This document shows positions 12,045 through 24,589 of a stretch of DNA of 64,000 bases, piece after piece. Below the pieces are notes generated by a model. It worked only from the letters and a program-made list of their open reading frames with translations. It was not told where the DNA came from and did no database searches. Numbering within the stretch: the stretch's first letter is position 1; the number at the start of each line of letters is the position of its first letter. The DNA comes from Paragonimus westermani (lineage: Eukaryota; Platyhelminthes; Trematoda; Plagiorchiida; Troglotrematidae): the NCBI GenBank assembly GCA_008508345.1, contig QNGE01001006.1:33101-97100 (forward strand), read 5' to 3'. The translations under genes and the position numbers were made by a program.

Positions 12045-12345
12045 GGGTAGATTACTGGCGAGCACCACTGTATATTCATCAATATAAACTCTCCAACACT
12101 CACAATTGGTCGTAACTGACACATATCCATAAACTTTCCTGTTAGCCCTTTTCGAAAAGACATGTTATAATGGAGTTTCGCTCCCATCAGAACTTGTCAG
12201 GGCACACCTTGTCACCACCAGTATTGGAATTCTGATCACGCTGTCCTGTGAGATGTGCGTTGACTACTGCGCAACTGACCTCACATCAGGTATGACGGAA
12301 TTATTACACGCAAACGTTCAATCATATTCGCCCTTGAGTAATGCT
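12045..12345 (-). mobile_element. SINE-H copy, diverged
   Basis: On the minus strand the order matches the family. The head has a degraded A-box region near 12250-12290. The ribozyme-derived part is at about 12160-12205, the CTTTTCGAAAAGGG block near 12145-12160, and a tail resembling GATTACTGGCGAGCA near 12050-12066. The first core strand is CTGACAA (12194-12200). The second, GAAAC (12175-12179), survives next to a weak stem II. The GTC cleavage triplet and stem I are not recognisable, so this copy should not self-cleave. Confidence 0.65.
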
Positions 12346-12467
12346 CAGATTTACTGACTGTCTCAAAAAATGAGGAACAGTAAATCTGATGTTAACCCCA
12401 ATGGATGATCTTAAGGTTAGGACTTTTTTTCCAAGATGAAAACACAAATCACTAACCTACCGAGAGA

Positions 12468-12545
12468 TGTTTCGATTAGTAAATGGTAGGGGATTTTCGA
12501 GAAGAATTAACTGGAAAGTTTATGCGACAGCTGCGATTGAATCTT
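12468..12545. repeat. SINE-H tail and body pieces in opposing orientation
   Basis: 12468-12496 resembles the SINE-H tail in minus orientation (TTTCGATT...GGTAGGGGATTTT). 12508-12545 resembles the SINE-H body in plus orientation (AACTGGAAAGTTTATGCGACAG). A similar head-to-head arrangement occurs near 57.0 kb. The match was made by eye over short lengths. Confidence 0.35.
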
Positions 12546-13204
12546 AATTTGTAAGCATGGGTTTTAAATACGCATTTCTTCTAAGAATCTAGACAGTGCT
12601 CAGCATAATTTGCCATATTACTGTACGAACGTACAAGTAAAATTAGCCCAGAACAATTAGGTTTATTCGATAAGTTTATGAAGATTAATATGTGAAGGAT
12701 TGCGAAACAATCAGACATAGCGTCGGGACCTGAGGCGGTATACCATGTTACCGCAAGCTCTCAACGCGGATGAACAGCCCGAGCGCATTTGACAAACACG
12801 AAGTTGCAGTTGAAAATGGAAAGTTCGATTCCAATGTTCGTTTGAAACCAACTTTAAGAAATGTGCAAATAATCCCCACCTACCATGAGAAACCTTTAGG
12901 TTAACCTTTAGGTTAAATAGTCGAATGAACAAAATATTTTTGCAGAATCTACGTAAACCTGGTTAGAATATTAATCAAACATTTTGTGAGACTCAAACGT
13001 TCGTCCATGAATTGATCGTGCGGGCTGAGTGAAAACGAAGCAAGACGATTCAATTTTTCCGGTTCAACGTGATGACATACCAGACTTACATTAGGGTGAA
13101 AAGGAGAGACTAGTACAACCATGGATGACTTCGAGATTACGTAGCCAGTTAGGTGAATGGCAATGTTGGTGGTTATGCACAGACTTCAATGACCTTCCAA
13201 ACTT

Positions 13205-13490
13205 TGCACATATTTGATTACTGGTGAGCAGTAAGGGATTTGAGCTCGTTATATAAACTGAGCATCACTCATAGTTGATCACAAGTGTAGTTTCACAGAA
13301 TTTCCAATCAGTCCTCACGGAAAGAAGCACTAGACTCGTTTTTTGTGTTTGCAAGAGCTCGTCACGCCCGGGATTCTAACTCAGACCACCCCCATATGAG
13401 GCAACCTTGTTAACCACTGCACCACTGACCCCATATCAGGCACGACTGGTTTATCATACTAAAACATTCGGCCACATGCGTTTTCAAATG
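13205..13490 (-). mobile_element. SINE-H copy with the clearest tRNA-like promoter
   Basis: The minus strand carries the A-box-like GTGGTGCAGTGGTT (13412-13425) and the B-box-like GTTAGAATCC (13371-13380), followed by TGACGAGCTCT (ribozyme core, about 13354-13364) and ACGAGTCTAGTGCTTCTTT (about 13322-13340). The stretch that should hold GTGGCAAGGATGTGCACTAC is missing, so the 5' strand of stem I is gone and the second core strand is A-rich. This copy shows the tRNA origin best but has a dead ribozyme. The tail is near 13215-13235 (GATTACTGGTGAGCA). Confidence 0.78.
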
Positions 13491-13937
13491 CACATGTCTG
13501 AAAACTTCATTCATTGGAATAATGTTTTATTGCCTCGTTAGATCCATTTTCTACGAAACTAGGTGTAGAATGACCATTATTTTATGCTAAGGATATGCTA
13601 CTGTACACGCAGTCTGATCAAAACCAAATGCATTTTGTGAAATAAGTTGTTCTCTTACTATTTAGCAAGCCAGTCGTTGTGCGTAGAGCGCGAATAACAT
13701 ACGTGGGGAAATAATTAAACTAAAAGGGTGCCGAAATTAAAGATATGAAATTTTGGAGGCTGATTTGTGCAAACTCTACTATCATGCTGATCATTACCTC
13801 TCTATCTGACATCTTGTCACTGTAGGTGAGGCGCCTGACTATTGGCTTGTGTCATAAACTACACATCAGCAGCACGTACAAAACATGAAAGTTAACCTGA
13901 AAAGCTGGGTCAATGCTTGAATACAAATCAAACCTAC

Positions 13938-14105
13938 CGAGAACGGTGAATTTGCCCAAAAACGTAGGTGACCGAATCGAGATCAGTGGAAAAAGAATGA
14001 TAAGTAACCAGGCAGGTACAGTGCGGTCCTTCACCCACAACTTGGCGTAGGTCGCATCCACCTTACGAGTGTCGTTGAAATTCAGGTCGGCAGGAGGACA
14101 CAGGA
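13938..14105 (-). CDS. SLC38A9: SLC38A9-like transporter, luminal-loop and membrane exon
   Basis: This 168-bp exon encodes the end of the large lysosomal-luminal loop and the next membrane helix. The acceptor reads tccaaacag before 14105 and the donor is gtaggt after 13938. With two incoming bases the product begins CPPADLNFNDTRK and contains LWVKDRTVPAWLLIILFPL, ISIRSPTFLGKF and VLA. Human SLC38A9 has the same order: ANDT, WWDKSRTVPFYL, PLLNFKSPSFFSKF. The NDT tripeptide is an N-glycosylation sequon matching a glycosylated luminal loop. Joined directly to exon 24410-24589 the loop is about 30 residues shorter than in vertebrates. Either it is genuinely short or a small exon in the 10.3-kb intron was missed. 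It leaves in phase 1, as exon 4661-4759 requires. Confidence 0.92.
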
Positions 14106-16080
14106 CTGTTTGGATACACGAGAAAAAATTGTTCAAGGTTACGCAATCCAAACAAAAATGCGGCGGTGATAACATCAGAAAAACAAACCGAAAAGTTTAC
14201 TTTAACACATGGACTCTCTTATGAATGAAAACACTTAACAGGCCTACCTTCGGACGTATTTCATACACGTTGTTTTCATTTCGAATAGCCTCAGGTCATG
14301 AACACGAAAATGTACTGATGCTCCACCATGCTTCCTGGATTACTATACTAAACATTCACGTGGATAGCGATGTCACACAATCGGATATCCTACAGGGTAT
14401 TTTTACTAATAGACTTAATTTATACTTTTGAATGAATTTTTTTTCACTCGTACGAAACAAGTCACATGTGTTACTCAGGAAGCACATCTTCCGATTTCAG
14501 GTTATGCTTTTAACGCTCATCATTTGTTCATTTGTTCTGTTGCTATTCTTCTCAAGTGGGTTGTTAACTGTGACTAAATACTCACTTGTTACAAACCAAT
14601 TTTTTTATACTGTCTGAGGTGGCATTTTCAAAAATAACCAGATGACTCTCTAATGTTTTTTCATTTATCTCACTGTCTCGTATTTTGCTAATCGCAAGAC
14701 CACTCTTTTCATAAACATATTCGAGCATTTTTTTAAGTTTAAACGTTTGTACGGTCCTCTCAGGTAACATTCGTTTTTAGGACGGCGATAAACCTTTTTT
14801 TGCAACCGTTGAGTTCCAGAGCTTAATTAATGTAGTATCCAATTAACAATAACTTCATTATTACACCCACCCTCTCTCACTAACAAAATCGTCGCCTTAC
14901 TAATTTTTTGAAATTAATTCTCAGTAAAACCAATCCGAGGTATTTCTAAGTAAAGCATTGCTTCATGTATACTTTGACCAATTTAACTAACCTCAAATTT
15001 CTTATCGCATGCGACAAAATTTCAAATCGATTGCCCTCCCATATAACTATTCTAATTCAGGAAATCCTGATACATTTATGCTTTTCGCCAAATTGAAAGC
15101 ACGGACTACTATTTATGCGTACAACAATACGGTCAGTCCTTAGCATCGAAGCGACTGGTTAACCATGATTCACTGTTTAAAAAGTTGTGACATGTCATTT
15201 CCGAAATATTGATACATTTTATCTGTACAACAATTTCGTGCGCTTCACCTACGAAGTCACCATATCCAGTCCATTCACTTGTCTGAACATTCGAAGCTTC
15301 GTAAGTTGTGAAGAATTGGAAACTCAAACTCAAAATATGCTTGTACAAGTTACATCTCGTAATCAGACGTCAAGACTTTATTATTTCTAGATAAAATGAT
15401 TAACGGAAAGAGATCTTGTGTATTTAATGCCCCTTCAGATGTGTTCAGCATAATTACGGGTATGTTACTGTCACGGGCGGAAACAGGGTTGACCGTGGGT
15501 ATAAACGTTTAGTTACGAATTAGCTGACCAACAAAAACTGGCAGTGTTTTCATGTTTGGTCATCCATAAATTCAAACAAAAAGGAGCAATATGATATGCA
15601 CAGTACGTATAAACCAATGATCAATATAGGCTTGGTTTGACGTAAAGTGTTCAGCTTGTCAGACAACTATTGTGGATGTAACTGTAGCTGACCTTTGTAC
15701 CTATAAACATGCTGCTACAATTAAGGTGTGACTGTGCTAGTGTGTCCGTCGTAAAATGGACCACTTTACAACTACATATCAAACGTAAGAGTACTTGACA
15801 AACGCCTTTTGGTGTGGTTCACAGTGACTAGCCAGCTGACAGACAGGAAGAGACACCCGTCAATGCAAAATCGGACATTTTATGAGATCAAGTACACCAC
15901 GGAATAGTTCGTTGTTGTGTACGGTTAATGTGTATATGTGTGCTATGCATGTTCGACGAGACTGATAGAAACTAAATGTGACAGAAAAGGACAACGGTAA
16001 GGTGTCACACGACCTACGTCACGGCACTCGTTCGCGCGCTACGCTACGGCACACACACACACGCACATACACAAATCCTG
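14106..16080. other. Intron sequence, nothing recognised
   Basis: Start of the 10.3-kb SLC38A9 intron (14106-24409). Several AT-rich open frames of 60-70 codons occur on both strands, with no domain visible. A (CA)n run lies at about 16050-16070. Confidence 0.45.
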
Positions 16081-17341
16081 TCACAACACTGTAAGGCATG
16101 TTCTGGAATGATATTGCTTTGCTTCCACAACAAAAACGGTATTTCCTAGACCTTCTAACATGCCTGCTATTTGCCAACAATTTGACAGCAAGTCGGTCAC
16201 CGACAGCATTAGAGTATTTTCGTGGAATCGATATTTTCCACTGGGTTTTCTAACCAGCAAACCAGCGAATAACACAGACCATTCGAGACCATCATTCTCC
16301 AGGAGAGTTTTCTATCAATTTTTTTCAGCTCGTCGACGTGGACTGGTATCTTGCGAAGTCCACGTGTTGTGAACGCCCTTGTTAGTGATAGAATTTCAGG
16401 TTTCAACCAACCACACAATCTATGCGGACCACAGATAATTGTAAATAGTTCAGCGGACATACTGACCACGGATTGTGCCTTGGGGTTTTCGCACCTCAGC
16501 ACATTATAATGCTACGCCCGATGGATCGGAGTTTGTGAACGACGAACTGGTTACTTTAGTTTGTAAGTAAATTCCGACACCCCTAATCTTAAATCAGTTC
16601 CCAAGGGTCGGTTTCAATATTACTCTCGTCAGATCAATGGACTGGAGCAAAACGGTGTCTCACGATGATCTAAAACAAGCACAGCACATTCGATGGAACG
16701 CCTGACCAAAAAATGCGTGTGCCAACCGCTTCAACTACTGTTTACCCAACCTCCTCCTTGTGTGCAAGATCAGAAAAGCTGCCGCACTTGCATCACTCAA
16801 TCCGGTCACCAGCATCACGTTCAATGAAGACCGCTTTTGTACAGTGCCGCTGCTGAAGATTCCTATTATTACTGATTTCGACAAGATTGAAACGGCTCCT
16901 CGGTTTTATCTCGTTTTTGTTCGTCGTCTTCAGTACCACGACATTTACTGTTAGACGTCCCGGAGAATCCCGAATTTCATCTAGCTCGATTTTGCCCGGC
17001 TGGTTCTCTATGATTACTGTGGACACCACTCAGAGGAATAGTTCCTGTGCAAACAGTGTCAATTGAAAAATATGATTCCGAATGTTCATACTGTGATGGA
17101 TGACCAAATCAGCGACACGATTCTTCCAACAGTCGATGAAATATCTCAAGGCAGCGAGTGGATTGGGAACAGTGCGGTGGCCGGAATAGCCATAGCTCAA
17201 CGAAAGCGGACCAACGGGTGAGAAATAGCAGGCGAAAACCCCACGACAGAAAGCGTCAGCCTCACAAAAATACCAGGCGGAAGTACCCGTGACGTGTGAG
17301 TGGAAACCGCCGCTGTGTCGTGGACTGGAATTCAAGTTCAT
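16081..17341. other. Cluster of unassigned open frames, GC-richer than surroundings
   Basis: Consecutive open stretches cover this segment: minus strand 17030-17341 (103 codons), 16793-17029 (78) and 16209-16502 (97). On the plus strand about 17050-17220 is also open and reads like coding sequence (for example NMIPNVHTVMDDQISDTILP). Codon choice and GC content look more coding-like than the flanks, but frames are broken on both strands. I recognise no family. Likely explanations are a decayed transposable element or a processed pseudogene inside the intron. It does not fit the phases needed for a missing SLC38A9 exon. Confidence 0.3.
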
Positions 17342-20300
17342 GAACGGGACATGAGAAATTGCGAGTTGGACAGTAAAGATCGTGCTTTATTGAAGGACGT
17401 TTGACTACAGTATGTATCAGGCGGGCACACTATCCAGGGAGCAGAGGCAAACCGTCCGCAGTGGCTAATTCCTCGACGTTGAATCTACTTAAAGAAGAGT
17501 TGCGTCTAAAAAGTCTTGAAAAATAAAATAACGCCATCCAAGCACCACTGAGCTAACTCCTAGTTGTCGACCAAATTGATCAGTCTAGCTATTAGAGTCC
17601 TATAAGGAGACTCAGTTTGACTACCTGAGGCACCTTCATGTCTCATCCGGCATCTTTTTCATACTGACACACAAGTATTCATTGCGTAGCAACCTTCCAC
17701 CTAGCGGTCTTTAGAAGAACCACTCCAGTGACATTCAGAATAACCAAGGTTCTTAACCATTTATTATGGAACTTCCTATCATGCTCGATAATTTTATAAT
17801 ACACCCTTCACATTATACATGGTTCCTGCAAGTATAATCTCATACTTTATTTCCTAAGGTTTTGTGTTGATCGCAAATCCTGATAGGTCATTGCTATTTC
17901 TGATGATAATCTGCCCTGGTCCTGTTCATATCTAACTGAAGTTCGTCATTGTTTGCTATTTTCGTGTGGAGCCAAACCTTTTCAGCAATTCCGACGACGC
18001 AGCTTGAGCTGCAGAAACATCCCGAACACTCATAGGTGCTCAGGTGTCTACGTTTAGGTGGCCAAATGTTTTCTTACCATCTCACCAATCACCGCCTTTT
18101 GCGTTATGGGGAGTTAAACTCGGCTAAAATTCGGCTGAGTTCTTTCGTTTCAGACCAGTTAGGCTGTTATTCTACCATTGAGTTATGGTTCCACTAGAAT
18201 AACATTCGGATCTGGTAGTGCGTATGTTCTTTTACCGATATATGTCGACGTGTAGTTAAATTATACACCTTGCAAGTGTATGGTTAAACAACGAAAACAA
18301 TACATACATTCATGCGACGGTCCCATGGCTTTCAATCTTTTTATTTCTGTAGCATTTTGAATGAACTCAAGAAAAAACGAATGAGAGTGAAATAACTGTT
18401 TACTGTCGTTATTTGGGAGTGCATTTAAACAATAAATAATCGAACATGCACACTGTGAAACACACTGCAGCCAACTTATGAACAAATTACGACGCAGTCG
18501 TATGGTCTCATCACGGGGGTGCGCTCAGAATGGAACCCAATTTACATTTCTGTAAAGACGAGCTCGGCCGCCGAACTAGTGTTTGAGAGGAGTGTACATA
18601 AGTCGAATTGTGACTGGACGGAAACTTTCACATTTTTTCCAATAGAACTGATGATCTATGACAACTACTCAAAAGATGTTCGGCACTAACATGGCAAAAG
18701 CGTTTGTACTCCTCAGCCGACGCGATTCAGCTAAGTGTGAAAAGTTCATCAACAGTGGTGCCCAATGGACTCGTTATACTTTCAAGTAGGTGAACTGACT
18801 GAGCACTCAACTAACCAACGTAAATGAAGCACTTGGTTGATATTCGTTCTTTGCTATATGTTCCTCGTTACTGTTCGCTAATGTGAATCGATGGATGTTG
18901 GTGACCCACCCGACAGTCAGTTCTTGTTGCTTCTGAACGCAACTTATATTTTTCATTCAACTCAACATAAGCCCGTGGATGTCGTTATGCTGATTAACAG
19001 TGAAGAATGGTAGACCAAATGAATGACCGCCTCAAGAAGTTCTAGGGAACACTATGCATGTGGGGATTTATGGGTGTGCCAATCAGTAGATGTATGAAGA
19101 TACTCATTGGGATGACGAAAAGGCTTCAGTTTGCTTTAATCAGATGACGAAAACGACAAAAAATACGCTTAGCTCCAAGCCTCAACATTTAATCTTGTGC
19201 ACGAGCGGTATAGGCAATATTTGTTGAATATGAGACATTCTTCTTTGCGTAGGTTTTTTGAAGAACCTATACATCAATCATGGCCTCACCAGACTTTACA
19301 CTATGTCACTACCCTCGCACACAGATGGACGAAAAAAAGCTATGTCGACAGGATAAATTTCTTCAGGAAAAGACACTGGTTTTCTTCTGGTAACATGGTC
19401 GAATTGATAACCAGTCGTTGGGCTTTATTTCATCGTTCCTTCGTTCTTTGTTGCTGTTATGACTCATAATATATCCTCCTGGTATCTGCTGTCATGCTAC
19501 TGTAATCCACAATATCAAATTTAAAAAAAAACCGGTCCTATGACTGATTCAATCAGAACGATTGCAACGAAATTTTGTGAGCATAGGGTCAGATATTAAG
19601 GGTGATTGGTTAGGTGAGTAATGATGTAAGATGTGTTAAACGCGATACAGGTGGACTGATAAATTATGATCTCAAAACGTGAGCCAATCGTGACAGAAAA
19701 GCATTTTGAGGTAATACACTTGTAGTATCAACTATTCTTAAAGTTTATCGGATTGACTGATATTCGTCTGCCGACAAGCTAAGCACGATTGAACTGTGCA
19801 AAAACGCGTGCGGGGTCATATGAAGTTTCGAGAATTGAAGAATTCCCAGTGAATGGCTCAGTATATTTGGTACGTTGAGGATTAGCTGGAAAATGTTGAA
19901 CCCGTTTGCAGAAAACTATATCGTTCCGCCCACAAAGCAGATGTTCAGGACTGATTAGATAGAAACAGTCGACAGCCATCTTTGAATTTAATCTTGTTTT
20001 AACTTTATCGGTGTATTTCTTGAACAGTCTGCGAGGCTAGCGATTGTTTACTGTCTCCCTGTCATCCACATTGAGTAGATTTTGGTTATTTTGTGCAGGC
20101 GGTGGATAGTTCTGTAAGTTTTCTTGTTTCTTCATTGATTACTTAGGCACGTGGCTGCTTCAAATTTGAGCTAATATAAGATGGTGAGTTTATACAGTTT
20201 TACCAGTACTACATAGAACTCCAATTTCCTCAACCCTCATTCTGACATTCACGGGAATTTCAGATAATGTTACCGAGCTCAAAGACTACTCGGAACTCGT

Positions 20301-23300
20301 GTCAGTCAAAAGTCGCTGTCCGCTCTTTGTACATACAGGTAATTAATTTTCTCCTGTTGTTATCTTGTGAAGTGTGCGTAGCTACAGTGATAATGAAGAT
20401 TCCCACTTTCAACTTGTATCAAAAATGCCCAATACACCGAGTAAACATAAGTGGAGTACCTACCAAATAATTTTGTCGCTGGATTCATAAAAGGTTCACA
20501 GGATTGAGAAAGTTCAGAAACGTACATCAAAATCTAAATTAAGCGACACACGAGCAAAGCCTGATGCGAAAGATGAACTGTGACAGTGCCCAACACGAAT
20601 GAGGAGTAACCGGTTTGGCTGAGTGAATTCAAAGGCGATCTACCAAGCACTTCACTCAAATGGCGCGGAAAACAAAGGAGACGACGGGAACGGAGAATAG
20701 CAACACAGTCTAACCCATAAAAAGGGTTTTAGCGAACAAGATTACTGAAGTTTCATCAAGATGTATTGGATGAAATCTTTCGCGGTTTGTGAAGCCAATA
20801 ATGGATTATGTGAATAAGGATCACGTCGGGATCACCTATACGTCCGAATATCGCTGTGACTGAGCTGGCTGTTAATTAGTTATCGTTTAAGTTTTCATCG
20901 TTCACATTATGCACTCATGTAATTTATACAATGTCATTGCTTGGAAAATTTTCAGGCAAAATCACCAGAACGGTGGCAAATATCGCGGAAACTTCAGATT
21001 ATCAGGTTATTGTCAGTCTATTATTGCTGAAACCCAGACCTGAAACCATCAAAGGTTTTATGCTCATCAGTGACCTAAAAGACACCAAACATGAAATAAT
21101 TGCGATCGCAGACGCATCAGTCCAGTTGTTTCGCAGTTAACCTGTCCATGCTAGTTTCATAACAGGTCATTCCCAATCCACTAATATATCCGTAAAGTGG
21201 CAGTGAATACTATGAAATAGGTGATCACATCAAATAGTTGATAACCTACCAGTGAGGGCTGCTCTCGGCACCGTCTCGCGGATGGTGCGTACAACATTAC
21301 ATCATTTGGAGCAAAGATGGGTGATCTTCAATCTGATTTCATTGTTGACTTTTACACCTTCCTGCGCATCAACATTCAAGGGAATCCCGGGCATATAATT
21401 CTACAAGAATCCAACGTCTACGCTATCTGCTTACAAAACAGGTTTAACTAAGCGGTTGCATGTGAGAACGGTAGCATCAGCTCACGTAACGGCGGCTGTA
21501 TGCAACAAAAGTTTTTACTGCCAGGAAAATGATGACTCATAAAGTTTTAGGTCAAAGGTAAACAGGTCCGGGAATGAACTATTCTTGAATGGTTTGGCTA
21601 GGATGAACTAATCGAACACCATAAAGGCTAAATGAACCAGAACAGCGTTGCTCTTTGGTTGCTCATAACTGGTTGTCATTGGCAGTCCCTGTAAAATGAT
21701 CCGGGCGTACCTTCTGATTTTGGATGGTCGGAACGATCTCATTTCCATCGACGACGCTCGTTGGGCTGTAAGTTTGTTGAAATAAGGCCGCAGATTTGGT
21801 TCCTCTTAAACTATATCTCTTACAGAGTGGACGAAATAGGTCAGGGTGAGGTGTCAGTTTCAATCAGTGCGTCATAAAATATACATTTCTTGGCTCGAAA
21901 ACTCGTGACCGTAGTATGCGTAAACCGTGAAGCTGATAGGGGTAGACTGCGTCATTTTAGGTAAACAGAGTTTGTACGTGTCGCATAACTTGCATCAACC
22001 AACTGGTCAAGGACGACGTCTGTAGGACAGGTAGTAGCTTAGGTGATATCAGCCTCGCCCACTGACGCGAAGGCTACCGAAGTGAATCTTGTTTAGGCGG
22101 TCACTATCAGATGGTTCGTTCAAACAAGGAAGGAGGCAGCCACGATGGAGAATCTGTCGACTTAAAAGTGAATGCAGAAAAACCTTGTACTCTCTAACTC
22201 ACAGTTTCGAGTCTCTAGATTTTGGGGTTCCAGTCAGTAGACTGAGAGAAGAAGCGAGTTGATGCTGTTAATGAACGGTTAGCCTTGTGTAAATTTCTGT
22301 ATGCCTAATAATGTGGGTTGTCAATACACATCGTTTCAGAGAGAAGGAGAGCGGCGGATTTCATCCAGCAATGTGACATTCTTTACAATTTGAATAGGCT
22401 TACTGTTTGAGATCGGCTGGGTTAGATTGTTCGGATTTCTCAGTACCAGATGTTGCGGGAACTGTTTTGTTACGCTATCTGTGAAAAGAAGGAAAAAATA
22501 ATGATTGATTTGTTGCTGCTTCACTATGGAACAGACATCAGTTTTTCCTTGGGACGTTTGAACTCAATAAATTCAATGGCTACAGTTGAGCTGCACTGAC
22601 AATTATTTTGTCAAAAAATTGGCAGAGTAGTGTCCATCAAACAGATGATAGAGGGCAAGCAAATGCACGAGCGGAGAGCATCGACCTGCCGACTCGCTTT
22701 ACAAGTACAGAATGGATACGACACCTGACCTTAATAAGCCTAGCTGAGCTTTACTAAGTATCGACAAGTCTTTGAAAAGTTGCATTTTGCGTTAACTTGC
22801 ACGTTACTAATAAAATTGCCTCGGTGGACATTAGATCGGGAGCATTGTATACAATGCAGCGATAAATAATCAATGTGGTTAACATGAATTTACTTTGAAC
22901 TTATCGGTTTTGTCTTTTGCATGATAATCCCAAGTTAGCCCATTTTTAGATTACTGCATCAACGCTTCGTTGCATGCCGTTAGAAAGCTCCGTGATTTTC
23001 CCTTTTGTCTCTCCACACGCTTTCGAGTGAGTCCAGCTCAAGTGTGTCACTGCTTGAAAACTCTGTAATCTTAAATATCACTCAGCCAGTGTGTGGTTCA
23101 AAAGATGTCATGTGTGGCTGGAATTAAGTGGACGAGAGGCTCAGGCTAGCCAGCTAATTTGACAGAGTGATTTCAAATCTACATAGACGCGCTCTGGTTA
23201 GCCTGGAGACGTTATTGTCTTGGAATGTCTGTTCGCTCTGATAAAACAGTTTTGCTAGCATGGGCTTGTGAAGTGAAGTTGTGCTCAAAAATCCTTAACC

Positions 23301-23634
23301 TGTTCATTCAAGTTGACTTTGTAACAGACCGCACATGAATTGAATGAACAATTTGTAATTTTGGGGAGCTCACGGGGTCAGTGGAATAAATCCTTGAATC
23401 CCTACGACTGCAACCTGCCATTCAACTCCTTTAGATGAACTTGTGACATATCATTCTACCGTTCCTATTCGAACCGATCTTCCCTCTGGTTGTCGTTGGT
23501 AAATACGTGTAGCTCGACACACCTGTGATGTATGTGAGACGAACTAAGGAAGTCTGAAGGCAATAGCCACGTTGAGTAAGAAATAGTGAACGGATGAGTT
23601 AATCGTACTCACTGGAGGTCAGGAACAGTTGCAA
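17342..23634. other. Intron sequence, no gene recognised
   Basis: Continuation of the long SLC38A9 intron. Short frames such as 19197-19469 (plus, 90 codons) and 20931-21140 (plus, 69 codons) have no recognisable domain. No SINE-H copy was seen. Confidence 0.45.
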
Positions 23635-23670
23635 GAATAAAATAAAGAATAAAATAAAGATTAAAATAAA
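23635..23670. repeat. Three 12-bp tandem units
   Basis: GAATAAAATAAA occurs twice (23635-23646, 23647-23658), followed by GATTAAAATAAA (23659-23670). It may be a simple repeat or the tail of a lost retroelement insertion. Confidence 0.85.
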
Positions 23671-24409
23671 CCCTGAACAGCTAAGGAGATCCCATGTATT
23701 CTGTACCTACTCATTCAGAAGTAACTACGATAAAAAACTGCGCACACATCATACAGATAGGAAAGCTGTTCGAATACAAACTGAACTTTGAGGCAGTGTG
23801 ACGCTCCGTGTCTCTTGATGGGACGTTGCTCTTCGCTAGACCGTGCAGCGATCACACTGACAGTGAGACTCACAGTAATCGTAGAAACGAGTAGAATTTT
23901 AATCAACCACAGTTTCTGTGCCTTCGGGTTAATGAAAGCAAATACCAGTGCTAGTCCACAATCAACCCTCCGTTGCTTCAAGATTTTGGATTCTGAGAAG
24001 AAGACTATGGTCAATAACTCGAACCGCTTACCTGTGGAGATCTGGGTGTCCTGACAGTATGCTAGCTCGCATACAGCCATGACGGTTGTACTGTTAGAAA
24101 GCGCACAACACTACATGAATCGGGTTAGTGTACACACTCTGCAACATGTGTGATGTTGAAGAGCACGAGATAGCCATACGCGAATCGGTAATTTAGGAGA
24201 TAATATTCGGGAATAACTGCCTTATAGCTCAAAGATATATGAGTTTATATGAGTCGATTACAAAAATGAGGCAGTTTAAAAATCCGTCTCTTACTGATTC
24301 CTAGGAGCTCACAGAGTGTGCCAGGCGAAACCATATCGACACAGTTACAAAAGAAGAAACCTTCGGGGTCTGAATTATTTGAATCTAAAAAATGAACGCT
24401 GGAACTCAC

Positions 24410-24589
24410 AATATATATACTCGCCAGTGTTGAAGAGGAAGTTGCTGAGTAATACATAATAAACAATAGAAGCGCCGATTAAAGAGACCTGAGAGAATGC
24501 CAAAGATATGATCCGACCAGCCTTGCCAAAATAATACTCGCAAGCATCCGAAATATCCAGAAACGTATTCTTTGGTAGATTTCGAATGA
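24410..24589 (-). CDS. SLC38A9: SLC38A9-like transporter, exon with the third membrane segment
   Basis: This 180-bp exon encodes the cytosolic loop after the second helix, the third helix, and entry into the luminal loop. The acceptor reads ttctgcttccag before 24589 and the donor is gtgagt after 24410. The product is [20 protein letters not shown], then [20 protein letters not shown] and [20 protein letters not shown]. The last part is almost the vertebrate SLC38A9 sequence [21 protein letters not shown], the strongest single match in the window and diagnostic for SLC38A9 rather than other SLC38 members. It enters with two bases completing the codon from exon 25898-25994 and leaves in phase 1. 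An alternative 3' reading through the donor soon meets stops. Confidence 0.95.

Noticed and set aside
18541..18600. GACGAGCTCG...CGAACTAGTG as a SINE-H ribozyme copy
   Set aside because: Too short and too diverged; the conserved TTTTCGAAAGAGG block and B box are absent.
24025..24100. A donor-like ACAG|GTAAGC with an upstream acceptor on the minus strand, a candidate extra SLC38A9 exon
   Set aside because: In the phase required by the flanking exons it meets a stop codon, and the residues do not resemble the luminal loop.
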